From contig NZ_MUBG01000001.1 of the NCBI RefSeq assembly GCF_002022415.1, positions 1,632,501 to 1,696,500 of the forward strand: a stretch of DNA of 64,000 nt, in the 5' to 3' direction. Below are positions 20,766 through 31,100 of this stretch, one piece after another; positions within the stretch are counted from its first letter, which is position 1, and each line of letters opens with the position of its first letter. Under the pieces are notes generated by a model, which saw only the letters and a program-made list of their open reading frames with translations, made no database searches and had not been told where the DNA came from. Source of the stretch: Bartonella sp. WD12.1 (GTDB lineage: Bacteria > Pseudomonadota > Alphaproteobacteria > Rhizobiales > Rhizobiaceae). Made by a program: the position numbers and the translations under genes.

Positions 20766-21616
20766 TGTCTTGGTTGCTTGAGCCATTCAACTATCAATAT
20801 ATGGTTAATGCAATGTGGGTCTCAGGGTTAGTTGGGTGTGTTTGTGCGTTTCTTTCGGCTTTTCTGATGTTAAAGGGCTGGTCGTTAATTGGTGATGCAC
20901 TTTCTCATTCGATTGTGCCTGGGGTTGCTGGGGCTTATCTTTTAGGATTGCCTTTTTCGCTTGGGGCTTTTTTCTCTGGTGGGGCTGCAGCAGCGGCGAT
21001 GTTATTTCTTAACCATCGGACAAAACTGAAAGAAGATACGATTATTGGTTTAACTTTTTCCTCCTTTTTTGCTCTTGGATTGTTTCTCAAGTCATTAAAA
21101 CCAATGGCTGTTAACATTGATACAATTGTTCTTGGAAATGTTTTGGCAATTAGTGCATCGGATATTGTGCAGTTAGTTTGTATTAGTGTTTTATCTTTGT
21201 TGATATTATGTGCAAAGTGGAAAGATTTATTAGTTTCTTTATTTGATGAAAGTCATGCACGTGCTCTTGGATTGAATGTAAAGCTATTGAAAGTTCTCTT
21301 TTTTACGCTGCTTGCCGCTTGTACTGTTGCTGCTATGCAAACAGTAGGAGCTTTTTTGGTTATTTGTCTTGTGGTGACGCCAGGGGCTACGGCTTATCTT
21401 TTAAGTGATCGCTTTGTGAACCTTTTGATAATTGCAGTAGTGATTGGAACATTTACGAGTGTACTGGGTGTTTATGTGAGTTATTTTTTAAATGCACATA
21501 CCGGTGGTGTTGTTGTGCTTTTCCAGGCGTTTCTGTTTATTATAGCTTTTATTTTTTCTCCAAAATACGGTTTTCTCGCTGCCCGTTTGCGCGTGAGAGT
21601 GGCAAAAAAAATGTGA
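20762..21616 (+). CDS. sitC: Manganese/iron ABC transporter, permease 1
   Basis: A 284-residue inner-membrane permease of the ABC-3 family with about eight helices. Typical segments are [47 protein letters not shown] (the coupling helix region that meets SitB) and [20 protein letters not shown] codons at 20762 and 20765 both fit; 20762 overlaps the sitB stop. It is followed after seven bases by a second, homologous permease, so the channel is probably a SitC/SitD heterodimer. Confidence 0.94.
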   Translation: MMSWLLEPFNYQYMVNAMWVSGLVGCVCAFLSAFLMLKGWSLIGDALSHSIVPGVAGAYLLGLPFSLGAFFSGGAAAAAMLFLNHRTKLKEDTIIGLTFSSFFALGLFLKSLKPMAVNIDTIVLGNVLAISASDIVQLVCISVLSLLILCAKWKDLLVSLFDESHARALGLNVKLLKVLFFTLLAACTVAAMQTVGAFLVICLVVTPGATAYLLSDRFVNLLIIAVVIGTFTSVLGVYVSYFLNAHTGGVVVLFQAFLFIIAFIFSPKYGFLAARLRVRVAKKM

Positions 21617-21623
21617 TAACAAT

Positions 21624-22535
21624 ATGATAGATCAGTTACTACTCCCTTTTCAGCTTTCTTTTATGATTAAGGGTATGGCTATTACCGTTATTTTGTCCAT
21701 TCCAATGGCTATGCTTTCTTGTTTTCTTATTTTAAAAGGGTGGGCGCTTTTAGGAGATGCGATTTCTCACGCAGTTTTTCCTGGTGTGGTTGTTGGTTAT
21801 ATGACAACACCGTGGGTGATAACATTTTTAGCCTCTTTGCCGTTTTCTTGGTTTCATCATCTACATCCCGCTAATGTTACGATGATTTTAATTGTTTTTG
21901 GTGCTTTCGTTGCTGGTATGATTTGTGCCATCATGACGGGTTTTTTAGGGAGCAATAGCCGTATAAAACAAGATACGGTCATGGGTGTTGTTTTTTCGTC
22001 TATGTTTGGTTTAGGGCTTGTTCTAGCAACGGCAATTTACAGTAATTTGGATTTAAATCACATTTTATTCGGTAATCTTTTGGGTGTTAATTGGCTTGAT
22101 ATTACGCAGACAGCAATAATTTCTATTATCGTCACTTTAATTTTAGGGACAAAATGGCGTGATTTTATGCTGTATATTTTTGATTCGATTCAAGGGCGTG
22201 CAATAGGATTACGAATATCAGTGCTCCATTATGCTCTGTTAACAATGATTTCTCTCACAATTGTTGCGGCTTTGAAAGCAGTTGGAATTATTTTAGTTAT
22301 TTCTTTGTTGATTGCACCAGGAGCAATTGCTTACCTTATTACTAAGCGGTTTTTCTCTATGCTTTTGATTGCTGTATTGGTTGCTGTTTTTTCTAGTTTT
22401 TTAGGAATTTATCTAAGCTTATTTATTGGTTCTGATTCTGCTTCTACGATTGTATTGATTTTGACACTAATTTTTACCGCTGTTTTTGTATGGATTTTTG
22501 TTCAACAGGCTACAACTCGGGAAACGCAAGTGTAA
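21624..22535 (+). CDS. sitD: Manganese/iron ABC transporter, permease 2
   Basis: A 303-residue ABC-3 permease paralogous to SitC: FLILKGWALLGDAISHAVFPGV, HILFGNLLGVN, DSIQGRAIGLRISVLH as coupling region and ILVISLLIAPGAIAYLI. An extra loop of about 20 residues after the second helix (PFSWFHHLHPANVT) is absent from SitC and is a normal SitD/YfeD feature. It is the last gene of sitABCD; a candidate small RNA and a strong terminator lie downstream. Confidence 0.93.
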   Translation: MIDQLLLPFQLSFMIKGMAITVILSIPMAMLSCFLILKGWALLGDAISHAVFPGVVVGYMTTPWVITFLASLPFSWFHHLHPANVTMILIVFGAFVAGMICAIMTGFLGSNSRIKQDTVMGVVFSSMFGLGLVLATAIYSNLDLNHILFGNLLGVNWLDITQTAIISIIVTLILGTKWRDFMLYIFDSIQGRAIGLRISVLHYALLTMISLTIVAALKAVGIILVISLLIAPGAIAYLITKRFFSMLLIAVLVAVFSSFLGIYLSLFIGSDSASTIVLILTLIFTAVFVWIFVQQATTRETQV

Positions 22536-22599
22536 TAAATATTTGCATAGCAGCCATGCATTTTTGTATGTTGTTTTAAATTTTTCTTTTTATTAAATG

Positions 22600-22720
22600 G
22601 GAGAGTGCTAGGTTATTTTCCTCCTAATGTCTAGCCGATGGATGCAGTATTTTCTCCTCCCAACACTGCATTCGTAATTAAGAGGCTGCATTGATTTATC
22701 ATGCAGCCTTTTTATTTTTT
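22600..22720 (+). ncRNA. Candidate anti-Shine-Dalgarno small RNA (CUCKOO / alpha-r14-like)
   Basis: Three consecutive hairpins are visible. SL1: GCTAG (22607-22611) with CTAGC (22631-22635), inner TTA/TAA, loop carrying TTTTCCTCC. SL2: ATGCAGT (22642-22648) with ACTGCAT (22665-22671), loop carrying TCTCCTCCC (22653-22661). SL3: AGGCTGCAT (22683-22691) with ATGCAGCCT (22701-22709) followed by a long T-run. Two hairpins exposing anti-SD sequence plus an intrinsic terminator is the architecture of alphaproteobacterial CCUCCUCCC small RNAs, thought to mask ribosome sites. A TATTAA element (22591-22596) could be its -10; the -35 is weak. It could instead be a processed 3' end of the sit operon mRNA, since it starts only about 65 bases after sitD. 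Confidence 0.62.
22682..22720 (+). terminator. Strong intrinsic terminator downstream of sitD / end of candidate sRNA
   Basis: A perfect 9-bp stem AGGCTGCAT/ATGCAGCCT (22683-22691, 22701-22709) with a 9-base loop is followed by TTTTTATTTTTT. It would end both sitABCD read-through and the proposed small RNA. Confidence 0.88.
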
Positions 22721-22760
22721 AGATACTAAAAGCTTCTTTTCATTTCTTGAAAACTTTTAA

Positions 22761-22771
22761 ATGATTATCAT
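22761..22771 (+). promoter_or_regulatory. Possible Fur-core-like palindrome upstream of ybaN-like gene
   Basis: ATGAT-T-ATCAT is a perfect short palindrome and matches the core of the classical Fur box. It lies 150 bases before the DUF454 gene in AT-rich DNA, where such words also arise by chance. A second palindrome, CAATGATCATTG, lies at 22799-22810. Confidence 0.25.
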
Positions 22772-22920
22772 ATTGCATAACTATCCTACAATTTTAAGCA
22801 ATGATCATTGTTGAAAATATACTTGTTGGTAAAGAATGTTCAGTAAAATTATGCGTTAGAAGATATAAAAGGCAAAAATTTTACGTCATGATATCTGAGT
22901 AAGAGAAGAAACAGCAATAA

Positions 22921-23334
22921 ATGATAGAAAAAGATTTTAAGATATCTCGCCCTTTACGAGTTTTTTATTCTATATTGGGCTGGATGATGATTGTATTAGG
23001 TTTGATCGGTGTTGTTTTACCTATTATGCCAACCGTACCTTTTTTATTAGTTGCTTCATGGTGTTTTGCCCGTTCATCACCACGGTTTCATTATTGGTTG
23101 CATAATCATCGAATTTTTGGTCTTCCCATTAAGCAATGGGAAGAAAAGAGAATCATCTCACCTTTTGTTAAAATTTTTGCTGTGGTGAGTATGATTGGTG
23201 GTTTTTTATTGTTTTTAATAATTGTACACCCTGCTTTATGGTTTGCTTTATCAGCTGCAATTCTTTTGTTGGTGATCGCTATTTATATTGTGACACGCCC
23301 ATCCTCATCTACGTCATCATCATTATCAAAATAA
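22921..23334 (+). CDS. YbaN family (DUF454) membrane protein
   Basis: A 137-residue inner-membrane protein. Three hydrophobic segments are visible: about 18-50 (WMMIVLGLIGVVLPIMPTVPF), 84-104 and 106-122. The family signature is GVVLPIMPTVPFLLVASWCFARSSPRF followed by HNHRIFGLPIKQWEEKR. Molecular function is unknown; in Rhizobiales such genes often sit near iron/haem-responsive genes, which fits its place beside sitABCD, though regulation is not shown. The tail is Ser-rich (SSSTSSSLSK). Confidence 0.82.
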   Translation: MIEKDFKISRPLRVFYSILGWMMIVLGLIGVVLPIMPTVPFLLVASWCFARSSPRFHYWLHNHRIFGLPIKQWEEKRIISPFVKIFAVVSMIGGFLLFLIIVHPALWFALSAAILLLVIAIYIVTRPSSSTSSSLSK

Positions 23335-23713
23335 AAAATTTTATTAATTAAGTCTGTCTTACACTTTTCTTGTTTTGTTGAGACTATTTGCAGAAAATTT
23401 TCTGACTAAAAAACATTTAGGATAAAGTTTTATCTATTGATATCAATATGCACATTAGCTGTTAGATTTTCTAAAGTAGTACATGGCATGTTTGCTAGAT
23501 GAAGTATACGCTTGTTGTGAAAAGTTTATTATCAATAGAATTGTGCGTGGAATGCTTTATTGGGTGCTGATCAGATCATTTTAACAAGCAATAAGAGGTC
23601 ATCCATGGAATGATATTATTTTTGCATGTTAAGAGAAATAGAAATAATATCTGCTTGGGTTGGGTAATGATTTATTTCATAGTTGGTTTCTTTTTTATCC
23701 AATCAGTTAATGA
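23335..23713. other. Intergenic stretch, ybaN-like to pncB
   Basis: No coding region, RNA gene or clear terminator can be supported between these convergent genes. The stretch is AT-rich with no inverted repeat longer than about six bases. Confidence 0.5.
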
Positions 23714-25017
23714 TTAAATCTTGATGGGTTTAGTAGTGGATAGTTCAGGATTAAAAAAATTCAAATAACGTTGTATTTCTTGTGGATCTCCAATAGTTTT
23801 TTCAGGATTATCTGAAAGTTTTACAGTTGGTCGACCATTAGCATGAGTGGCTTTGCAAACAAGGGACGCAGCTTCAAGATTTGCAATCTTTTGGGGTGCA
23901 CAATTTTCAAAATCATTGGTGAGATTAGTTCCCCACCCAAAACTCATGCGTACTTTACCATGAAAGTGATAGTAGGTTTTTTCAATCGTGTCTACATCTA
24001 GCGCGTCGGAGAAAATCAATAATTTCTCTTGTGGATTTTTTCCTTTTTCTTGCCACCATTTTATAATGCGTTCACCTCCTTCAATGGGTAGAGCACTATC
24101 AATTCTAAAACCTGTCCAGTCTGCTACCCAGTCTGGCGCGTTGCGTAAAAATGTTTCTGTTCCAAAAGTATCAGGTAAAACAATCAAAAGATTTCCATCA
24201 TAGTAGCGATTCCAATTTTGTAGAACTTGATAAGATGCTTGGCGCAAGTCATTGTCATTATTAGCAAGGGCTGCGATAACCATAGGTAATTCGTGCGCGT
24301 TTGTTCCAAGAGCTTCTAAGTCTGTGTCCATTGCTAGAAGGATATTGGAAGATCCAACCAAAGAATTGTCAATTCCTTCTTTTAACGCTTCGACACACCA
24401 ACGTTGCCATAAAAAAGAATGGCGACGTCTAGTGCCAAAATCAGCGATGTTAAGATCAGGCAATTGTTTCAGGCGTTCAATTTTACTCCACATTTTTGCT
24501 TTAGCACGGGCATAAAAGACATCGAGTGCAAAACAATCAAGATTTTTCATTGCAGCGCGTGAACGTAATTCACTAATAATAGAAAGGGCAGGGATTTCCC
24601 ACATAGAGCTATAAGCCCATGGACCATGGAAATGTAGAATATATTGACCATCTTTGTGGGTTAATTCGTATTCGGGTAGTTGAAATTTTTCAAGCCAATG
24701 AAGAAAATCCGGTTTGAAAATTTGTTTGCGTCCATAAAATGTATTACCAGCAAGCCAGATTATTTCTTTTTGGTAAAGCGTAAACTGAGAGCATGATCAA
24801 GCTGAGCACGTAGCTCACCTTCATCAATATCATTAGCAAGACAAATTGTTTTACTGCGGTTTATAAGTGAGAAGGTGACATGAACATTTGGGTAAAGTCC
24901 CCAAATCATTTGCACCATAAGCAGCTTATAAAAATCCGTATCGAGAAGTGAGCGAATAATGGGATCAAGTTTCCATGTGTGGTTATAAACGCGTCTAGCA
25001 ATATCTGTATGATTCAT
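23714..25017 (-). pseudogene. pncB: Nicotinate phosphoribosyltransferase, single frameshift
   Basis: PncB makes nicotinate mononucleotide from nicotinate and PRPP (NAD salvage). The N-terminal 85 codons (from ATG 25017, with [16 protein letters not shown]) end in a premature stop at 24760. The frame continues one base over with [34 protein letters not shown], the catalytic-region GTRRRHSF and [17 protein letters not shown] down to 23714. The break maps to the T5 run at 24767-24771 (A5 on the coding strand): one more A restores a 434-codon gene, the normal length of rhizobial PncB. Only one lesion is visible in 1.3 kb, so it is either very recent, a slippage site, or a sequencing error. If real, nicotinate salvage by this route is lost. 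Confidence 0.88.
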
Positions 25018-25132
25018 GCTCCTGTTCTTTCAGTTGAGTGAAATCTAAAAATTGTTGCATATCAATATAATCATCAAAAAAAATGTAAAAACTATAACAA
25101 CTTTATAACTGTGAACAATATAAAAAAGCTTT

Positions 25133-28100
25133 TCATTTTTTGGGAATTGGAGATTTAAGAGTACGTATGATCTCATGAACACCTGTTTTTTGTAATTCTA
25201 TACCTGCATTAATGTTGGTATATTCCTTTCTGTTAACACTGAGTGTATCTTTTGAAGCCCATTTAACTTTAATAGTATAAACGGCTTCATAAAATTTCAT
25301 TTTTACTTCGTATTCAGGCCAACATGAAGGCAAATGTGGACGTAAAAATAACTGATTGGCTTGGATGTGAATCCCAAGAATAGTTTCTGTCGCTGCACGA
25401 TAAAACCAGCTTGCTGAACCCGTATACCATGTCCAACCACCTTGTCCTCGATGTGGTTCAACAGCATAGATATCTGCGGCCATGACATAAGGTTCAACAC
25501 GGTAAATTTCAGGATTTTGACCATGGGTGATAGGGTTTATCATGGAAAATAAGTTATACGCTTTGTCTATTTCACCTATTTCTGCAAGCGCTATAATACT
25601 CCAAATAGCACCATGGGTATATTGTCCACCATTTTCTCGAATTCCAGGTGGATACCCTTTAATATAGCCGGGTTCGAGAGTGCTTTTATTAAAAGGTGGC
25701 CAGAAAAGACGAATAAGCCCACCTTGTTCATCGCATAAGTGATCAAGCATTGACATCATTGCTTGTTTTTGGCGGTTGGGAGATGCCATTTTAGAAATTA
25801 CAGCCCAAGATTGAGCGATGGCATCAATTTGACATTCAGTATTTATTTGAGAACCAAGAGGGGTTGCATCATCAAAAGAACCACGTCGATACCAAGCGCC
25901 ATCCCAACCATTTTTTTCCAGAGCTTTTGTTAAACGTTTAAGGTGTATGCTCCATGCTTTTACGTGATTATCGTCACCGCGGTTTTTAGCAATGGGAATG
26001 AATGCTTGTAATGTGGTGCCAAGAAACCAGCCCAACCAAATGCTTTCGCCTTTTCCTTCCACGCCCACTAAATTCATACCATCATTCCAATCACCACCTA
26101 AAATAAGTGGGAGACCGTGTGAACCGCAACGTTTGATAGTAAGATCTAAAGCTAGGGCACAATGTTCATAAAGTGTTGCAGTTTTGGACGATTGTGTGGG
26201 GTGGAAATAAGCATCATGTTGTCCCGTTTTGAGAGGAGCTCCTTCAATAAAAGCAATAGGAGTATCAAGAAGTGTATGTTCACCAGTAGTATTAACATAA
26301 AGGGCTGTTCCATAAGCAAGCCAGACTATGTCATCAGAAATGAGTGTGCGAACACCAGCGTTAGTGTCAGGAAACCACCAATGTTGTACATCACCTTCAG
26401 TAAATTGACGGGCTGCAGCACTTAACAATTGTTCACGCGCTAATCGTGGTTTAAGCAGTAACAAAGATAAACTATCTTGTAACTGATCGCGAAAGCCAAA
26501 TGCCCCACTGGCTTGGTAAAAAGCTGCACGTGCTATCATGCGGCATGCATAGATTTGGTAAGGAAGCCAATGATTGACCATAATGTCAAAGGAGGGATCA
26601 GGCGTTTTAACTTGCAAAGGAGAAACAAAATCATTCCATTGCTGTTTTTGTTGTGCAAGAATAATTTGAAAATCATCTATGCGCACTTGATCCAGCAATT
26701 TTTCAGCTTCTTGTTTATTTTCAGCACTGCCGAGATAAAAGATGATCTCTTTTGTTTGACCCGGTAATAGATAAATATCATAGGCTGATGCTGAACAAGG
26801 ATCACGGCCTGCTTCTACTGTATTTGAAAGTTCTTCAGCTTTGTAAATGGCATGAGGGTGTTTAACTGTTCCTGTTGAACCAATAAACTCAGTGCGATCA
26901 GTTGTAACACTGTTTGGTATTTCGGATGCTGATAAAAAAGTGACTTGTTGAGATCTTTCGATATGATAGGGATTTTGAATAAAATGTGCACCGCGTTTGG
27001 AATCGTAAGAAGGAATGATAAAGGGAGTGTATTTTGTACGTGCATTACCCAAAACCCACTCAACGTAATTATAAAGACGTAAGCTGCGTGGTTTTTTGCT
27101 TTCATTTTTGATAATAAGGCGCGAAAAACGAACAGGTCTTTCTCGATCGATCGTATGGGTAAGTTCTAATACAATATCGGAATGTGTGGATTTAAAGGTT
27201 GAAAATCCAAAACCATGGCAAGCTTCGTAAACAACACTGTCATTACATTCGACAGCAGAGACTGGAGAAAAACGTTTTAAAGAAAGACGATCAACAAGAT
27301 ACAGTGCTTCTCCTGGACGATTGGAAACAGGGTCGTTGGTCCAAGGGGTTAAGTGATAATCACGACTATTGTTAGCCCAGGTGAAGATTGCACCTTCAGC
27401 TGATACGTGAAAGCCAAAATTGTGATTAGCAACTACATTAATCCATGGCTGTGGTGTAGTGCTATGTCCATTGAGATGCACCACATAATGATTATGTTGA
27501 TTAAATCCCCCATAACCATTCCAATAACGCAGGTCTTTTCCATTGATAAGAGGAGATGATTGTTTTTGTTGACCGATAATATCAATAGAAGCAGATGGAT
27601 TGTACCCATCTTGTGTTTCTACTTGTCTTTTTTTATCATGTTTGTTGTGATTTAATTGGTAATTAAAATCTTGTCTATTATTGCGAGTTATTAGATCGAA
27701 ATCAATATTTTCTGTACATTTAAGCTGTTCAGATAAGGAACCATTTTGGGCATGAAGTATGATGCGGGCTGATGCAAGAAGTGTATTGAAACTTTGCTCA
27801 TTCATTTGATCACGTTGAAGAGTGAAAATGTGTTTATTTCCATTCATTTCGTTGGCATGACGACGATAGGATTCACATGTCCATTCAATAGCGCGTTGAG
27901 TGTCTTGTATGTAAGAAAATGCCTGTTCATTCAAGACAACCATATCAACAATTAATCCTCTCATACGCCAATATTCATGTGCTTTAAGCAGGTCGCGTAA
28001 TACAGTTATATTCGTTTCACTATCAATTCTGAGAAGACAAATAGGATAATCTCCTGAGATGGACATTGGCCAAAGATCAGATTGTTTTCCAAGAGTATTA

Positions 28101-31100
28101 GCGAGCCTTTTAGAGGGAAGACGCCATGTTCGGTCGGGATATATAAGTGGTGTTGCATATTTTTGATAAGCAATAGCTTCTCTGGGACGGATATTGTTTT
28201 GAAATAGTGAAACTTGCGAGCGTGTCCATGTTATAGAAAATTCCCGCTGAAACATATTAGGTTGCCGATAACGTTCAATATGATTTTGCAGCGTTTCTTT
28301 TGAATGAGCAGCAAATGTCCAAAAAATAAGTTCTCTTTTTTCATGTGCTGGAATTTTTAAATAACAGCGGATTGAGATAATCGGGTCAAGAACACAGCCT
28401 TGCCGATTACTAAAGTGGGCATTTTGATCAAATGCAGCTGGACGATGAATAGATCGACCACGACCAATAAAAATATAACGGTCAGTTTCAGCTTCTGATT
28501 TTGGAATAGTTCCAAATGGGTCAGTGACAAAATGAGCAATATGAATATCCGGATCACTAGGGGCACGTTTGCGCCTTTTAGCAAAAATCGTTCCACCTGA
28601 ATCAGCAATTTCTGTTTCTACAAACATATGTGAAAAAACAGGGTGAGCACAAATACTATCCATAGTTGCTAGTGCTAATTCACCATAAGACGTCACTTCA
28701 ATAAAGCGATCTTTGTTGGTTGTATTTATAAGCTGAAGGCGCCTGCCTTCACCATCACCTTCTGATGCCACAAGACATTCGAGCGTTGATTTTATACCAT
28801 CAACCATTTTTGTATATTCAGCTTTTTCATCTGTGAAGATGGTGGCTGATTCTTCTTCGACAATGCGTGTTGGCTCACCGGTGACAGACCACCAGCGTCC
28901 ATTGTGTGCATCACGTAGGAAAAACAAGGTACCTTGCTGATCTTCTGATGCATCAGGGATAAAGCGCGTGATAGCGTAATCATGCCAACGGCTATAGCCG
29001 GAACCATTAGCTGTTAGCATTGTGGAATAACGACCATTAGATAAGAGCAAAGTTTCACGAGGTTTTAAAAGCGGGTTTGTGATAGTGCGCAAAGGGGCAT
29101 CATCAAATTCTCCAGAGTCATTGCGCATTGGGTTGGCAACTTTGGTGTGAATGATAGGAATTTGACGGGGGGCTCTTTCTTGTAATAATAATTGTGTAGC
29201 TTCAATGACGGGATCACGATGAAAACGATTACGCATCCGTCCTTCAAAAATGACATTATTGATTGCAAGAATTGACATGCCGTGATGGTGCGCATAATAA
29301 TTACGCACGATAGCATATTGTTCTCCCTTTGGTACACGCGAGGGAGTAAAATCAATAGAATCATAATATCCATAGGCTCCTAAAGCGCCAAGATCACGTA
29401 AACGTTTTAAATTTATGAGAGCCTGAGTTGGCATATATTGTGCAGCTAAAATGCTAGCGTAAGGAGCAATAACGGCATTACGTGATAAACCGCGTTGAAG
29501 CCCAAGACTTGGAGCTCCAAAATTGGAATATTGGTAATTCATTAAATGATCGCGGGCATTAAATGCAGCTTCTGAAATACCCCATGGCAGTCCCCGTTTA
29601 CGGGCGTATTGTATTTGATGGTGAATAATCAATCGATTAGTTTGATCCAGTATGGATCCTAAGGGTTCATGCATGACCAGAGAAGGCATAAGATATTCAA
29701 ACATAGATCCTGACCATGATAGTAAAGCTCCTTTCCAACCAATTGGGATGAGTAAACGGCCAAGATGAAACCAATGTTTGAATTTTATATCGCCTTTGGC
29801 AATGGCGAAAAGACTTGAGAGACGCGCTTCTGAAGCTAGAAGATCATAACAACTTTCATCAAGTTTATTTTCTTGAACACGATAGCCGATAGATAAGAGC
29901 TGCCGGTCAGGTTGTTCTAAAAAATCAAATTTCATATCAAAAGCTATTTGTCGTGCTTTTGTCGCTAAAGTATTTAATTGTTTGCGCAGTTTTTCTGTAT
30001 CATAGTCATAGGTAATATCGTGGTGATGTGCTTCACAGGTTTCTACAAGACATTTAGCCCAAGACAACGCGTGGGCAGATTCTACAGTTTGAATTTTTTT
30101 ATCAAGTTCCTCTATTAAGAACGTAATATCACGAGCTAAGAGTGGAAGATTAGTAGTGCGGAGAGTTACAGTTTCTGTCTTTTCTTTGAAAATATTGATG
30201 ACACGACGAAAGTGAGCAATGCGTTCTTCGATCTGTTGGTATAGGGAGCGTGAAAAATGCTGATTATCAGGAATCTCTTTTAAAGTTTCTTCAAGAATAT
30301 CACTAACATCAAGTAAACCTTCTGGATCACTTTGTAAAAACATGTCAGGTGTTTCAGCCCATTCACTTAAAGCCGAAGAGAGTGTCACTAAATGACCGGC
30401 AAGATTGCCTGAATCCACTGTTGAAACGTAAGTTGGCAATAGAGGTTTAAGTGTGTCTGTTTCATACCAATTATAGAGATGTCCACGGAATTTTTCCATT
30501 TTTTCAAGGGTACTTAATGTACGCTTGATGTGTGTAATAGCATCTTTAAAACTAATCCAACCAAAATCACGTGCGGCAATAGTAGAGAGAAGATAAACTC
30601 CAATATTGGTGGGAGATGTACGCTGAGCAACAAGGGGTTCGGGATCTTCTTGAAAATTATCGGGTGGCAAATAATTGTTTTGCGCATTGACAAAAGTTGC
30701 GTAATAAAGCCACGTTCGTCGTGCAATACACCGAAGTGCTTTTTCATCTTCTGAGGATATATCAAGCATATCTTGAAATGTTGCTGGTTGACTTACAATC
30801 CACGCGATGAGTGGTGAGAAAAACCAAACTAGTCCAAAGGGCAAAGCAATGAAGATTGTCGGGCTACAGAAGGATATAGGTAGCGCTATGGCTATAGCGC
30901 CAATCAGTGATGCTGGCCACATTGTAAAAATATAGAAGCCTAAACTATTGGGGATTATTTTTGTTGCAGCCGAGGTTTTCCATTCAAGGAGATGTTGTTT
31001 TGAAATCAGCATGCGATAGAAAGTGCGGATGATTGCATCGGTTGTAAAATAAGCTGAATGAGCAATAAAAATAGTTTTCAGGAGTATTTCTGCTGTCGTT

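Noticed and set aside
19030-22535. Zinc-specific ZnuABC assignment for the metal transporter
   Set aside because: The binding protein lacks the His-rich loop of ZnuA, there are two permeases, and the upstream box is Mur/Fur-like, which all fit SitABCD.
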